A stretch of DNA of 64,000 bases from an uncultured Prevotellaceae bacterium (lineage in GTDB: Bacteria > Bacteroidota > Bacteroidia > Bacteroidales > Bacteroidaceae). Each line of letters begins with the position of its first letter. Within the stretch, counting starts at the first letter, position 1. The position numbers and the translations under genes are program-made. Shown in pieces: positions 1 to 8,246 of this stretch. The notes below the pieces were generated by a model. That model was not told the origin of the DNA, ran no database searches, and worked only from the letters and a program-made list of their open reading frames with translations. The stretch lies in NCBI GenBank assembly GCA_900315105.1, contig OMXX01000013.1, forward strand, positions 11,466 to 75,465, given 5' to 3'.

Positions 1-1487
1 ACGATAGCCCCAACGACTGAATCATTATACCACACAGCACAATCATAATATGCTATGTTCTTCTTTTCCTTCAACGTGTTCTGCGGACGGTCATAACCTG
101 AGGCGAAGAATTTCATTTTCTGCTTCGGACACCTGATGCGATAGTTTACATGCTGTCCCATGAGATGGAATATGGTAAGCGAAGGAACAGAAGCCGTATC
201 AACAACGCCTTCCGGAGGTGCCACGAGTCGGGCATAGTCTTTTAGCAATTCCTCATCCCAAAGGTGTGTCTGCTCATTCCGGACATCAAACTGCACCTTG
301 CTCAGCATCTCATCGTTGATGAAGAACCCACCGCTAAAATCGTATATAGCATCCTTGGCATGAGGCAAGAACTGATTTGTAAGGAAGTTGACCTGAAAAC
401 CTGCCTTGCGGAATAGTTGGCAGAAAAGCGGATAGTCGCACCAGTCACCTTCATCCCCAACGGTATAGGTCGTCATAAGATGCTTGAAGACAAAGCTCGT
501 GAGATTCCAAGGTGCCATAACATCGGAATACTTCACCAATCGTCCGCTCTTTTCCATCTTCACCTGTCGTGGAGTATTCTTCTTTTCATACCCATAGAGC
601 TGTGAATGGTATTTGTTGAAGCTCTCACCAATAATCACAACGATATTCGACGGCTTAGAGTCCTTTAAATCCGAAGGTATTCCAAGTTGCTCAGGAGTCA
701 TCCTTTCCACCTTCTCTGCCTCTTCCTTCAGTCTGTCAAGCTGTAGGGATACAAGGTGATTGGTAAAGAATGCATCTGCAAGACGATATACCGGCTGATA
801 CATCATCGCCATAGGACGAAGGTTCATGTCTTTTTCCACGTCCCCAACCGTCTTGCAACTGAAATGACGAACCATACACTTCTTATTGGTGATGGTATCG
901 TTCCATCCAAGAATAATGAGGACTAAAGCCAAAAGGCTAAAGGCAAAAGGAACAATCCTATTTACCCATTCAACCTTCCACTTTACCCTCTTCGCTTTCC
1001 ATTTTATCACCTCATAGACAACATGAACAAGCAGAACAAGCAACACCCATCCGAGTTCGGTTGTAAACAGCACCTCAAGATTGACGTATGTGCTAAAGAA
1101 CTCAGCCGTCTCGTTTCCTGTCGTCTCACCAACGAGTAACAGCATTGACGGACTTATGGTATTGCCGAACTGCACCATACAGAACGTGTCTATAATGCCG
1201 AGCGAATAGGCAATGACATAGATAATGCCCCTTACAGCCTTGCGCAAAGGGAATTTCCATATCTTCTGCGGAACGAGCGCAACAAGGAATGTAAGTATCA
1301 GCAGGTCAAAGAAAAGCTCATAGTAGAGATTGTCATATACCTTCGCTCCTTTCCAATGAGGAAGAACGGCATAGCTCTCAACTATACCAAGAGCATACAT
1401 GAACACAAGAAAGCCGAGACTATCCTTTGAGAATAGCGACTTTCCCATGTTCTTGATATATTCTATGATTCTTTTCCCAAAGACCAT
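1..1487 (-). CDS. EptA-like membrane phosphoethanolamine transferase (sulfatase fold), 3' end cut by window
   Basis: Reading leftwards from an ATG at 1487 the frame stays open to the window edge (about 495 codons), so the C-terminus is missing. The first ~190 residues hold several hydrophobic membrane segments; then comes a periplasmic alkaline-phosphatase-superfamily domain with the hallmark NIVVIIGESF followed by HSQLYGYEKKNTP, the signature of the EptA/CptA/LTA-synthase group. The stretch NLTSFVFKHLMT probably contains the catalytic threonine. Family members move phosphoethanolamine (or a similar head group) from a phospholipid to lipid A or other glycans at the outer face of the inner membrane, often lowering sensitivity to cationic peptides. 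The exact acceptor cannot be read from sequence. The start lies only 10 bases after the purT stop, so it is probably the last gene of a MATE-cytidylate-kinase-like-purT-this gene transcript. Start chosen because it opens directly on the first amphipathic/hydrophobic section. Confidence 0.85.
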   Translation of the reverse strand, partial: MVFGKRIIEYIKNMGKSLFSKDSLGFLVFMYALGIVESYAVLPHWKGAKVYDNLYYELFFDLLILTFLVALVPQKIWKFPLRKAVRGIIYVIAYSLGIIDTFCMVQFGNTISPSMLLLVGETTGNETAEFFSTYVNLEVLFTTELGWVLLVLLVHVVYEVIKWKAKRVKWKVEWVNRIVPFAFSLLALVLIILGWNDTITNKKCMVRHFSCKTVGDVEKDMNLRPMAMMYQPVYRLADAFFTNHLVSLQLDRLKEEAEKVERMTPEQLGIPSDLKDSKPSNIVVIIGESFNKYHSQLYGYEKKNTPRQVKMEKSGRLVKYSDVMAPWNLTSFVFKHLMTTYTVGDEGDWCDYPLFCQLFRKAGFQVNFLTNQFLPHAKDAIYDFSGGFFINDEMLSKVQFDVRNEQTHLWDEELLKDYARLVAPPEGVVDTASVPSLTIFHLMGQHVNYRIRCPKQKMKFFASGYDRPQNTLKEKKNIAYYDCAVWYNDSVVGAI

Positions 1488-1497
1488 TTATACTTTT

Positions 1498-2676
1498 TTA
1501 CTTCTCCATATAAGGGTCAGTTCCGAGAACTGTCTTTGCAAGACGCTTTGCCTTGTCGCGGAGCGCATTTACATCTGCATCCAAATCTCCATAACAGAGA
1601 GTTACACCCATACGACGACCGAAATGTCCACCCGGCTTACCGAAGATACGAACACGGGTACACTCTTCCTTCAATGCGTCAACAAGATTAAATTCTGGAG
1701 CCTCGGTATAATCCTTGTCTGCAAGAACAACAGCAGAAGCACCTGCATGCTCAAGACGGATGTCGTGAATAGGAAGACCGAGAACAGCACGAAGATGAAG
1801 CTCGAACTCAGAAAGGTTTGTTGTGTGGCCAAGAGTCACCATACCAGTATCGTGTGGACGTGGAGAAAGCTCAGAGAACACAACACCTGTATCTGTCAAG
1901 AAGAACTCAACGCCCCAGATGCCATAGCCAGTCAAAGCCTTTGTCACCTTGTCTGCCATCTGCTGTGCATCCTTCAAGTCCTTCTCCGGAATCTGATATG
2001 GCTGCCAAGACTCACGATAGTCACCACCTTTCTGAACATGTCCGATAGGAGGACAGAAAATCGTTGGAGCATTCTTCTGGGTAACGGTGAGAAGTGTAAA
2101 CTCAGAAGTGAAGTGGATGAACTCCTCTATGATAACCTCCTTCACGTCACCACGGGCACCTGCCATAGCAGCATCGAATGCGGTCTTCAAATCCTCAAAC
2201 TTCTCAACAGTACTCTGACCATGACCGGAAGAAGACATGAGAGGCTTAATCACGCAAGGGAAACCAATCTGCTTACTTGCCTCAACGAGCTGCTCGTATG
2301 TCTTTGCATAGAAATATTTCGCTGTTCTGAGTCCAAGTTCCTTGGCTGCAAGGTCACGAATAGCCTGACGGTTCATTGTGTAGTTCACCGCACGAGCAGA
2401 AGGCACAACTTGAATACCCTGCTTCTCGAACTCGAAGAGACGCTCTGTACGGATAGCCTCAATCTCAGGCACGATGATATCAGGCTTATGCTTGTTCACT
2501 ACGGCTGCAAGAGCATCGCCGTCGAGCATTGAGAACACCTCACGCTCGTCTGCCACCTGCATCGCTGGAGCATTATCATATTTGTCACATGCCACAACAT
2601 AAACGCCCTTACGTTTTGCAGCAATAACGAACTCCTTACCAAGTTCACCAGAACCTAACAGTAAAATCTTTTTCAT
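1498..2676 (-). CDS. purT: Formate-dependent phosphoribosylglycinamide formyltransferase (GAR transformylase 2)
   Basis: PurT uses formate and ATP to formylate GAR in the third step of de novo purine synthesis, a folate-independent alternative to PurN. The 392-residue length matches the family. The N-terminus [15 protein letters not shown] is the typical PurT preATP-grasp start, and the central part has ATP-grasp features ([15 protein letters not shown] for the phosphate loop; [14 protein letters not shown] in the metal/substrate region). It is followed after 10 bases by the EptA-like gene and preceded after 11 bases by the cytidylate-kinase-like gene, so it appears cotranscribed. A long opposite-strand frame covers most of it but shows no protein-like features. 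Confidence 0.97.
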   Translation of the reverse strand: MKKILLLGSGELGKEFVIAAKRKGVYVVACDKYDNAPAMQVADEREVFSMLDGDALAAVVNKHKPDIIVPEIEAIRTERLFEFEKQGIQVVPSARAVNYTMNRQAIRDLAAKELGLRTAKYFYAKTYEQLVEASKQIGFPCVIKPLMSSSGHGQSTVEKFEDLKTAFDAAMAGARGDVKEVIIEEFIHFTSEFTLLTVTQKNAPTIFCPPIGHVQKGGDYRESWQPYQIPEKDLKDAQQMADKVTKALTGYGIWGVEFFLTDTGVVFSELSPRPHDTGMVTLGHTTNLSEFELHLRAVLGLPIHDIRLEHAGASAVVLADKDYTEAPEFNLVDALKEECTRVRIFGKPGGHFGRRMGVTLCYGDLDADVNALRDKAKRLAKTVLGTDPYMEK

Positions 2677-2687
2677 AAGTCTAAGTA

Positions 2688-3332
2688 TTAATTGTTGTTA
2701 TTAGCCATTTGTTCTTTTCTTGAAGAAATAACCTCACGCACAAATCCAGAGATCAGCCTTGCCGTTCCTTCAATTCCCAACAGAGAGGAATTTACGCACA
2801 GGTCATAGCTTCTTGAGTCGCCCCACCTCTTTCCTGTGTAATAGTTATAGTAGGCAGCCCTTTCCTCTTCTTTCCTCTCTATGAGTTTCCTTGCAGTCTC
2901 CGCATCGCACATCTTCACCCTCGAAACACACGCTATGCGGTCTTCCAAGTCAGCATTAACAAAGACATTGACGACATTCTCCATGTCTCGGAGCACATAG
3001 TCAGCAGACCTGCCCAAGAAAACACAAGAGCCCTCACTTGCAGCCTTCCTGATGGCATTACTCTGGAACTTGAACAAGGCCTCCGGCGAGAGCCTGTCCT
3101 CATAGAAGTCTCCGGAAGTAGCCGTTCCGCTGAGATGGAACAGATGATTCAGGAATCCTCTGTGCTCATCGTTCTGTTTGAACAACTTAGCGGAAAAACC
3201 GCTCTCCTGGGCGGCAAGGTCAAGAAGTTCCTTATCGAGCAAACGAGCATTAAACTCCTTTGCAAGCAACTTGGCAACTTCACTACCGCTACTGCCAACC
3301 TCACGACCTACATTGATAATTATTTTTTCCAT
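2688..3332 (-). CDS. Cytidylate kinase-like family protein
   Basis: A 214-residue P-loop protein of the cytidylate-kinase-like (Cytidylate_kin2) group common in Bacteroidota and Firmicutes. The N-terminus [18 protein letters not shown] is a degenerate nucleotide-binding loop with [12 protein letters not shown] in place of the usual GxxGxGKS/T; the LLDKELL and [13 protein letters not shown] segments are characteristic of this branch. The true CMP kinase of the window is cmk at 27896, so this paralogue probably has another nucleotide or regulatory substrate; none can be assigned. The start overlaps the 3' end of the MATE exporter gene by 13 bases, indicating translational coupling. Confidence 0.85.
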   Translation of the reverse strand: MEKIIINVGREVGSSGSEVAKLLAKEFNARLLDKELLDLAAQESGFSAKLFKQNDEHRGFLNHLFHLSGTATSGDFYEDRLSPEALFKFQSNAIRKAASEGSCVFLGRSADYVLRDMENVVNVFVNADLEDRIACVSRVKMCDAETARKLIERKEEERAAYYNYYTGKRWGDSRSYDLCVNSSLLGIEGTARLISGFVREVISSRKEQMANNNN

Positions 3333-4684
3333 ACGCTCGATTTTTTCATCATTACCGCTGCTACTAATGTAGCAAGAGCGTCAGAAAACGGCATCGCGCT
3401 CCATATACCCCATAGCCCCCATATCTCCGAGAAGATAGCGAGAGCAGGAACAAGGAACAGCAACTGTCGCGAAAGGGAGAGGAACATACTCACCTTTGCC
3501 TTGCCGATACTCTGGAAGAAACTGGTTACAACTATCTGGAATCCCACAATAGGGAACATCATCATCATCATCCTTATGGCTGTACTTGCAAGATCTATCA
3601 GCGATTCATCCTTGGTAAACAGCCTTGCGCATGGATGGGCAGCAAACATAGCCACGAGGAATCCGACCGTACAAACCACAGTAGCACAAGATATTGCGAG
3701 CTTCACGACCTTGCGAAGACGGTCATAATTCTGCGCTCCATAGTTATAACCGGCTATCGGCTGCATTCCCTGGTTCACGCCCATTGCCACGATAACAAAG
3801 ACGAAACCTATTCTGTTTGCTATGCCATACGCACCAACAGCAAGGTCGCCTCCATGCTTCATCAGACAGGTGTTGACAAAAATCACGACGAGACAACTAC
3901 ACGCATTCATCGCGAATGGCGAAATACCAATACCTATGATGTTCTTCACTATCGGTTTGTCAAGTCTGAAAAGACTATAGTCGAAATGCAGAAGCTCATT
4001 CTTGTTGGAGAACAGCCTCCATTGCCAAGAAAGCGCAAGGAACTGAGAGAGTACCGTTGCAAAAGCAGCTCCCCGGATTCCCAGATCCAGGCCATAGATG
4101 AAGATTGGGTCGAGAATCGTATTGACCACAACCGTGAAAATTGTGGCATACATAGCATGACGAGGCTTACTGGCAGAACGAAGCACGGCATTCAAACCGA
4201 AATACAGATGCGTGAAGACATTACCGCAAAGTATTATCTGCATATAATCCCGAGCGTATGGGAGGGTATTGTCAGATGCTCCGAAGAAACTTAGAATAGG
4301 ATCAAGGAACAACAGACATATTCCACCGAAGCAGAGTCCCACAACAATATTCAGCATCATGCAATTACCCAGTATCTTGTTGGCTATGCCATAGTCACGC
4401 TGTCCAAGTTTCATGCTAATGAATGTACAGGAGCCCACACCTATTGCTGCGCCGAATGCTGCAGAGAGATTCATGAACGGGAAGGTGATTGCCAATCCTG
4501 CAATTGCTAAAGCACCAACGCCTTGACCGATAAAAATGCTATCCACCATATTGTAGAGCGAGGCTGCAACCATAGCGACGATTGCCGGTAACGCATACTT
4601 CCTCAGCAATCGACCAACCGGCTTTGTGCCCAGCTCTAAAGTGGCTCGTTTATTATCTTCCAAAGCAGTTTGTTTATTATCCAT
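3320..4684 (-). CDS. MATE-family multidrug/Na+ antiporter
   Basis: A 454-residue integral membrane protein with about 12 hydrophobic segments in two similar halves, of the MATE family (DinF/NorM/MepA-like). These inner-membrane transporters export cationic drugs or metabolites using Na+ or H+ gradients. The N-terminal TKPVGRLLRKYALPAIVA and the following SLYNMVDSIFIGQGVG are strong MATE signatures, repeated as QPIAGYNYGAQNYDRLRK in the second half. It is the first gene of a minus-strand unit and is preceded by a good Bacteroidota promoter (4791-4821) divergent from that of xseA. Substrate unknown. Confidence 0.93.
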   Translation of the reverse strand: MDNKQTALEDNKRATLELGTKPVGRLLRKYALPAIVAMVAASLYNMVDSIFIGQGVGALAIAGLAITFPFMNLSAAFGAAIGVGSCTFISMKLGQRDYGIANKILGNCMMLNIVVGLCFGGICLLFLDPILSFFGASDNTLPYARDYMQIILCGNVFTHLYFGLNAVLRSASKPRHAMYATIFTVVVNTILDPIFIYGLDLGIRGAAFATVLSQFLALSWQWRLFSNKNELLHFDYSLFRLDKPIVKNIIGIGISPFAMNACSCLVVIFVNTCLMKHGGDLAVGAYGIANRIGFVFVIVAMGVNQGMQPIAGYNYGAQNYDRLRKVVKLAISCATVVCTVGFLVAMFAAHPCARLFTKDESLIDLASTAIRMMMMMFPIVGFQIVVTSFFQSIGKAKVSMFLSLSRQLLFLVPALAIFSEIWGLWGIWSAMPFSDALATLVAAVMMKKSSVWKK

Positions 4685-4790
4685 TTACGAACATTATTAA
4701 TTTAGGAGGACAAAGTATTATACTTCGCACGAAGAAAATAGTGCATGTCAGCCTCTTAAAAGGTTGGCGCACGTTTACAATTTTCGAGGG

Positions 4791-4821
4791 CAAAGTTAAT
4801 GTTTTTTTATATCATTTCAAA
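4791..4821 (-). promoter_or_regulatory. Promoter of the MATE-purT unit
   Basis: On the minus strand TAACTTTG (4791-4798) is preceded by TTTG (4818-4821) with a 19-base gap, matching the Bacteroidota -7/-33 promoter form. It lies about 110 bases upstream of the MATE start. Confidence 0.7.
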
Positions 4822-4839
4822 ATAAATTCGCCAATTTGT

Positions 4840-4870
4840 TTTGCCAAATCAGTTTTTTCTCATATCTTTG
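4840..4870 (+). promoter_or_regulatory. Promoter of xseA-xseB
   Basis: TTTG at 4840-4843 and TATCTTTG at 4863-4870 with a 19-base gap. The two divergent promoters are about 20 bases apart (4821 to 4840), so a protein bound between them could affect both. Confidence 0.72.
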
Positions 4871-4913
4871 CGGAAAATTCAGGTGGGAATTAACAGAACC
4901 TGCCTTCTATGTT

Positions 4914-6197
4914 ATGAACCTCACACTCTACCAACTCAACAATCTCGTCAGGGAGGTTATCGGCTATTCGCTTAGCGATACCTACTGGGTGGAAGCCGAA
5001 CTTGCGGAATGCCGCGAGTCGGGCGGGCATTGCTATATGGATTTGGTACAGAAAGACGAGGACACATTAGTTGCTCGTGCTCAGGCACGATGCTGGAGAA
5101 GCACTTGGAGCTATGTCCTACCGAAGTTCATGAAGGTAACAGGCGAGCGTCCACGTCCCGGAATGAAGGTCCTGCTCTTGGTCAAGGCTCAGTTTCATGA
5201 GGCATACGGCTTTTCATGGATTGTTCAGGACATTGACCCGAACTACACCCTTGGCGATATGGCCCGACAAAGGCAGGAGATAATCCAAACATTGAAGCGC
5301 GAGGGCATCTTCGACCTCAACAAATCCCTCTCTGTTCCGATGTTCGCCCAGAGAATTGCTGTCATCTCCTCCCAGACAGCCGCAGGATATGGGGATTTCT
5401 GCAACCAACTGATAAACAACGAGTACGGATTTCAGTTCACCACCCGACTCTTTCCTGCCGTTATGCAAGGAGAGCAAGTTGAACAGACAATAATAGAAGC
5501 GCTCAACAAAATCAACGATTCCATCGAGGATTTCGACGTTGTGGTGATTATCCGAGGTGGTGGTGCGACGAGCGATTTCTCAGGTTTCGATACCCTCGAA
5601 CTTGCTGAGAACGTGGCAAACTTCCCATTACCTATAATAACAGGTATCGGGCATGACCGCGATGAATGTATTCTCGACATGATTTCATGCGTAAGAGTGA
5701 AAACGCCAACGGCTGCCGCTACATGGCTCATAGACAACCTATTGGAAACTCTCGACAGAATCGAGGATGCTTCACGAAGTATCACGGATTATGTCCGTTC
5801 GAGAATGGAGCGTGAACGTCTCCGTCTTGGCAGAATACAAAGTTTCCTCCCCGTTGCCTTCTCTCTCAAGAAGACAAGAGAAGAGGCAAGACTTGCAAAT
5901 CTTGCGACAAGACTCCACACTTCCGTCAATCAGCAAATAAACATCGAGCAAAACAGAATTGCGAACATAGAGCAGAGGCTTCCTCTCATTATAAAGAACA
6001 GAATTGAAAGAGCATCATACCTTTTGGAAATGCTCTCCCAACGCACAAATGCAGTTGACCCGATTCATGTTCTGAGAAGAGGATACAGCATAGCCCTCCA
6101 CGATGGAATGGCGATAAAAGACCCTAAATCGCTCAAGAAAGGCGACGAAGTAACTGTCGTAATGGCTTCTGGAGCTATTGAAACAATCGTAAAATAA
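4914..6197 (+). CDS. xseA: Exodeoxyribonuclease VII large subunit
   Basis: The 427-residue catalytic subunit of ExoVII, which degrades single-stranded DNA in both directions to short oligonucleotides. An N-terminal OB-fold (LTLYQLNNLVREVIG to about residue 100) is followed by the catalytic region with the family motifs RIAVISSQTAAGYGDF, VVIIRGGGATSDFSGFD and ITGIGHDRDECILD, then a long coiled-coil that binds XseB copies. The frame opens further upstream, but the chosen ATG at 4914 lies after the promoter and begins the conserved N-terminus; the longer form would start inside the promoter. xseB follows 12 bases downstream. Confidence 0.95.
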   Translation: MNLTLYQLNNLVREVIGYSLSDTYWVEAELAECRESGGHCYMDLVQKDEDTLVARAQARCWRSTWSYVLPKFMKVTGERPRPGMKVLLLVKAQFHEAYGFSWIVQDIDPNYTLGDMARQRQEIIQTLKREGIFDLNKSLSVPMFAQRIAVISSQTAAGYGDFCNQLINNEYGFQFTTRLFPAVMQGEQVEQTIIEALNKINDSIEDFDVVVIIRGGGATSDFSGFDTLELAENVANFPLPIITGIGHDRDECILDMISCVRVKTPTAAATWLIDNLLETLDRIEDASRSITDYVRSRMERERLRLGRIQSFLPVAFSLKKTREEARLANLATRLHTSVNQQINIEQNRIANIEQRLPLIIKNRIERASYLLEMLSQRTNAVDPIHVLRRGYSIALHDGMAIKDPKSLKKGDEVTVVMASGAIETIVK

Positions 6198-6209
6198 AGG
6201 AAACAAAAT

Positions 6210-6404
6210 ATGAAGAAATCACCTAATTACGAAGAGGCAGTCTCACAACTCGAGGAGATTGTAAAGAAAATGGAGAGTGGAGAACTCGACATTGACATGA
6301 TGAGCACCGAACTGAAAAACGCCCAGCAGCTCATCAAGCTCTGCAAAGACAAGCTCACAAAGACCGACGAGGAGATCAAAAAGATACTCGAAAGTGGCAA
6401 ATAA
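6210..6404 (+). CDS. xseB: Exodeoxyribonuclease VII small subunit
   Basis: A 64-residue helical protein with the typical YEEAVSQLEEIVKKMESGEL start. Several copies wrap around the XseA coiled coil to form active ExoVII. Length and position straight after xseA fit; it is the last gene of the pair before a structured repeat. Confidence 0.95.
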   Translation: MKKSPNYEEAVSQLEEIVKKMESGELDIDMMSTELKNAQQLIKLCKDKLTKTDEEIKKILESGK

Positions 6405-6439
6405 CACCGTCATTTGTCCGTCTTTCCTCCCAAGATACT

Positions 6440-6520
6440 CCATCGATTCTCCATCGATACTCCATCGATGGTCCATCGTTTCGATGGAGGATCGATGGAC
6501 AAACGATGGACTACTGATGG
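6440..6520. repeat. 11-base phased inverted repeat array (CCATCGAT / GATGG)
   Basis: CCATCGAT or CCATCGTT begins at 6440, 6451, 6462 and 6473, an exact 11-base step; the inverted core GATGG then begins at 6483, 6494, 6505 and 6516, again every 11 bases. The two halves can pair into a long hairpin. Short frames through this block are artefacts of the repeats. The rest of 6405-6763 holds only the ilvE promoter and a weak AAGGCTT/AAGCCT hairpin at 6661-6687. Confidence 0.85.
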
Positions 6521-6691
6521 AGTTACTACGGAGGAGAAAGGAAGGGAAACGGTATTATCTGGCGTATCTGAAGATTTATTTACAGGAAATAATTTACTGA
6601 CAATTTACTTTCCAAACAAGTCGCACAAGCGAGCATTTCAGATATTAGTTTCGTTTATTTAAGGCTTGAAATGAAAAAAAAAGCCTACTTT

Positions 6692-6723
6692 CTTGCAAAT
6701 TTAAAAGAATATTTATACTTTTG
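6692..6723 (+). promoter_or_regulatory. Promoter of ilvE
   Basis: TACTTTTG at 6716-6723 with an imperfect upstream box (CTTG, 6692-6695) 20 bases before it. It sits inside the longest possible ilvE frame and therefore argues for the later start at 6764. Confidence 0.6.
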
Positions 6724-6763
6724 CATTTCAAAATTTGATTTTTCCGAACTAAAAAATAACAAT

Positions 6764-7780
6764 ATGAAAGATTTAGATTGGTCAAATCTGGGGTTTGGCT
6801 ACAGACCTACAGACTACAACGTTCGCTGTTACTATCGTGACGGCAAGTGGGGCGAAATCGAGGTTTGCTCCAGTGAATACATCAACATGCACATGGCTGC
6901 TACATGTCTGCATTACGGTCAGGAGGCTTTCGAGGGCTTGAAGGCTTACCGTTGTCCAGACGGCAAGGTGCGTGTGTTCCGTACCGACGAGAATGCTGCT
7001 CGTATGCAGTCAACAAGTCGCGGAATTCTCATGCCAGAGGTTCCTACAGAGCTTTTCAATGAGATGGTGGACAAGGTGGTCCGTCTGAATCAGGATTATA
7101 TACCTCCATACGAGTCTGGTGCAACTCTCTATGTTCGTCCTCTTCTCGTTGGTACAGGTGCCCAGGTTGGTGTTCATCCTGCCAAGGAGTATCTCTTCAT
7201 GATCTTCGTTACTCCTGTAGGCCCATACTTCAAGGGCGGTTTCTTCGCAAACCCATACGTTATCGTTCGTGAGTTCGACCGTAGTGCTCCTCTCGGTACT
7301 GGTATATATAAGGTAGGCGGCAACTATGCAGCTTCCCTTCAGGCAAACGACAAGGCTCACAAGCTCGGCTATGCTTGCGAGTTCTATCTCGATGCAAAGG
7401 AGAAGAAGTATATCGACGAGGCAGGTGCTGCTAACTTCTTCGGTATCAAGAACAACACCTATATCACACCGAAGTCAACCTCTATCCTTCCTTCTATCAC
7501 CAACAAGTCACTCATGCAGTTGGCTGAGGATCTCGGTATGAAAGTTGAGCGTCGTCAGATTCCAGAGGAGGAGCTTGAGACATTCGAGGAGGCAGGTGCT
7601 TGTGGCACAGCAGCCGTTATCTCTCCAATCTCACGTATCGATGACATCGAGACTGGCAAGAGCTATGTCTTCGGCGATAAGCCGGGACCTGTTTCTGAAA
7701 AGCTCTTCACCAAACTCCGCAACATCCAGTACGGCATAGAGCCAGATATCCACAACTGGACTCGCGTCGTTATCGACTAA
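6764..7780 (+). CDS. ilvE: Branched-chain amino acid aminotransferase
   Basis: A fold-type IV PLP enzyme of 338 residues that interconverts leucine, isoleucine or valine with their 2-oxo acids using glutamate/2-oxoglutarate. Family features are LHYGQEAFEGLKAYR near residue 50, VRPLLVGTG, YKVGGNYAAS around the PLP lysine area (the KVGGNYA stretch), EAGAANFF and ACGTAAVISPI near the C-terminus. The frame extends 31 codons upstream, but that extension crosses the promoter and lacks family similarity, so ATG 6764 is preferred. Monocistronic, followed by a palindromic repeat that could end transcription. Confidence 0.95.
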   Translation: MKDLDWSNLGFGYRPTDYNVRCYYRDGKWGEIEVCSSEYINMHMAATCLHYGQEAFEGLKAYRCPDGKVRVFRTDENAARMQSTSRGILMPEVPTELFNEMVDKVVRLNQDYIPPYESGATLYVRPLLVGTGAQVGVHPAKEYLFMIFVTPVGPYFKGGFFANPYVIVREFDRSAPLGTGIYKVGGNYAASLQANDKAHKLGYACEFYLDAKEKKYIDEAGAANFFGIKNNTYITPKSTSILPSITNKSLMQLAEDLGMKVERRQIPEEELETFEEAGACGTAAVISPISRIDDIETGKSYVFGDKPGPVSEKLFTKLRNIQYGIEPDIHNWTRVVID

Positions 7781-7795
7781 TACACTTTTATTTAT

Positions 7796-7858
7796 AGACA
7801 CAAAGTCGCAAAGACGCAAAGAAAAAACTCTGCGCCTTTGCGTCTTTGCGTTTAATTT
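7796..7858. repeat. CGCAAAGACGCAAAG palindromic repeat, copy 1
   Basis: GTCGCAAAGACGCAAAG on the left is matched by CTTTGCGTCTTTGCG on the right with a short A-rich loop, followed by a T-run. Related copies occur at 26567-26645 and 38350-38414. It may terminate ilvE transcription. Confidence 0.8.
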
Positions 7859-8016
7859 TTTTACTCACCCTAGCAAACTTTCAAAATCGTCCTAGAGGGA
7901 AAATCTCCCCTATTTACTTCCCATGTAAAACACCGCACACAATCACCGAAAAATTCATAAATTTTCACGTTAAATTACAAAAAAATGTTACTTTTTAGCA
8001 AAAAACACACATATTA

Positions 8017-8048
8017 TTTCTCTTTTTAGAAAAAAATTTTTAACTTTG
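8017..8048 (+). promoter_or_regulatory. Promoter of the BspA-like gene
   Basis: TAACTTTG at 8041-8048; the upstream box is only TTTC (8017-8020), 20 bases before. It implies a leader of nearly 200 bases (8055-8246) in which no known riboswitch was recognised. The remaining part of 7859-8016 is AT-rich with no feature seen. Confidence 0.55.
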
Positions 8049-8246
8049 TCCCCAAATTCGTGTTTACGATAACATACAAATAAGAAAAATAGCGTTTACA
8101 CCTTGTGAATTGCGGGAGACAGAAGACGAGTCAACTAAAAGGACGGCTTGCAACGAAAAAGTGTGTAGAGTACCCAACGGCTATAAAAACAACTAAAAAC
8201 ATTGTGCTGATTATTCAGGGATAGCTAAATCAGACAAAAGAAGATT

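Noticed and set aside
1399..2532. 377-codon frame on the plus strand opposite purT
   Set aside because: It is entirely antisense to a well conserved enzyme, has no domain or ribosome site, and its residue make-up (many H, L, C) is typical of a shadow frame.
6414..6662. Small coding frames through the repeat after xseB
   Set aside because: They read through the phased palindrome and have repetitive, non-protein-like sequence in several frames at once.
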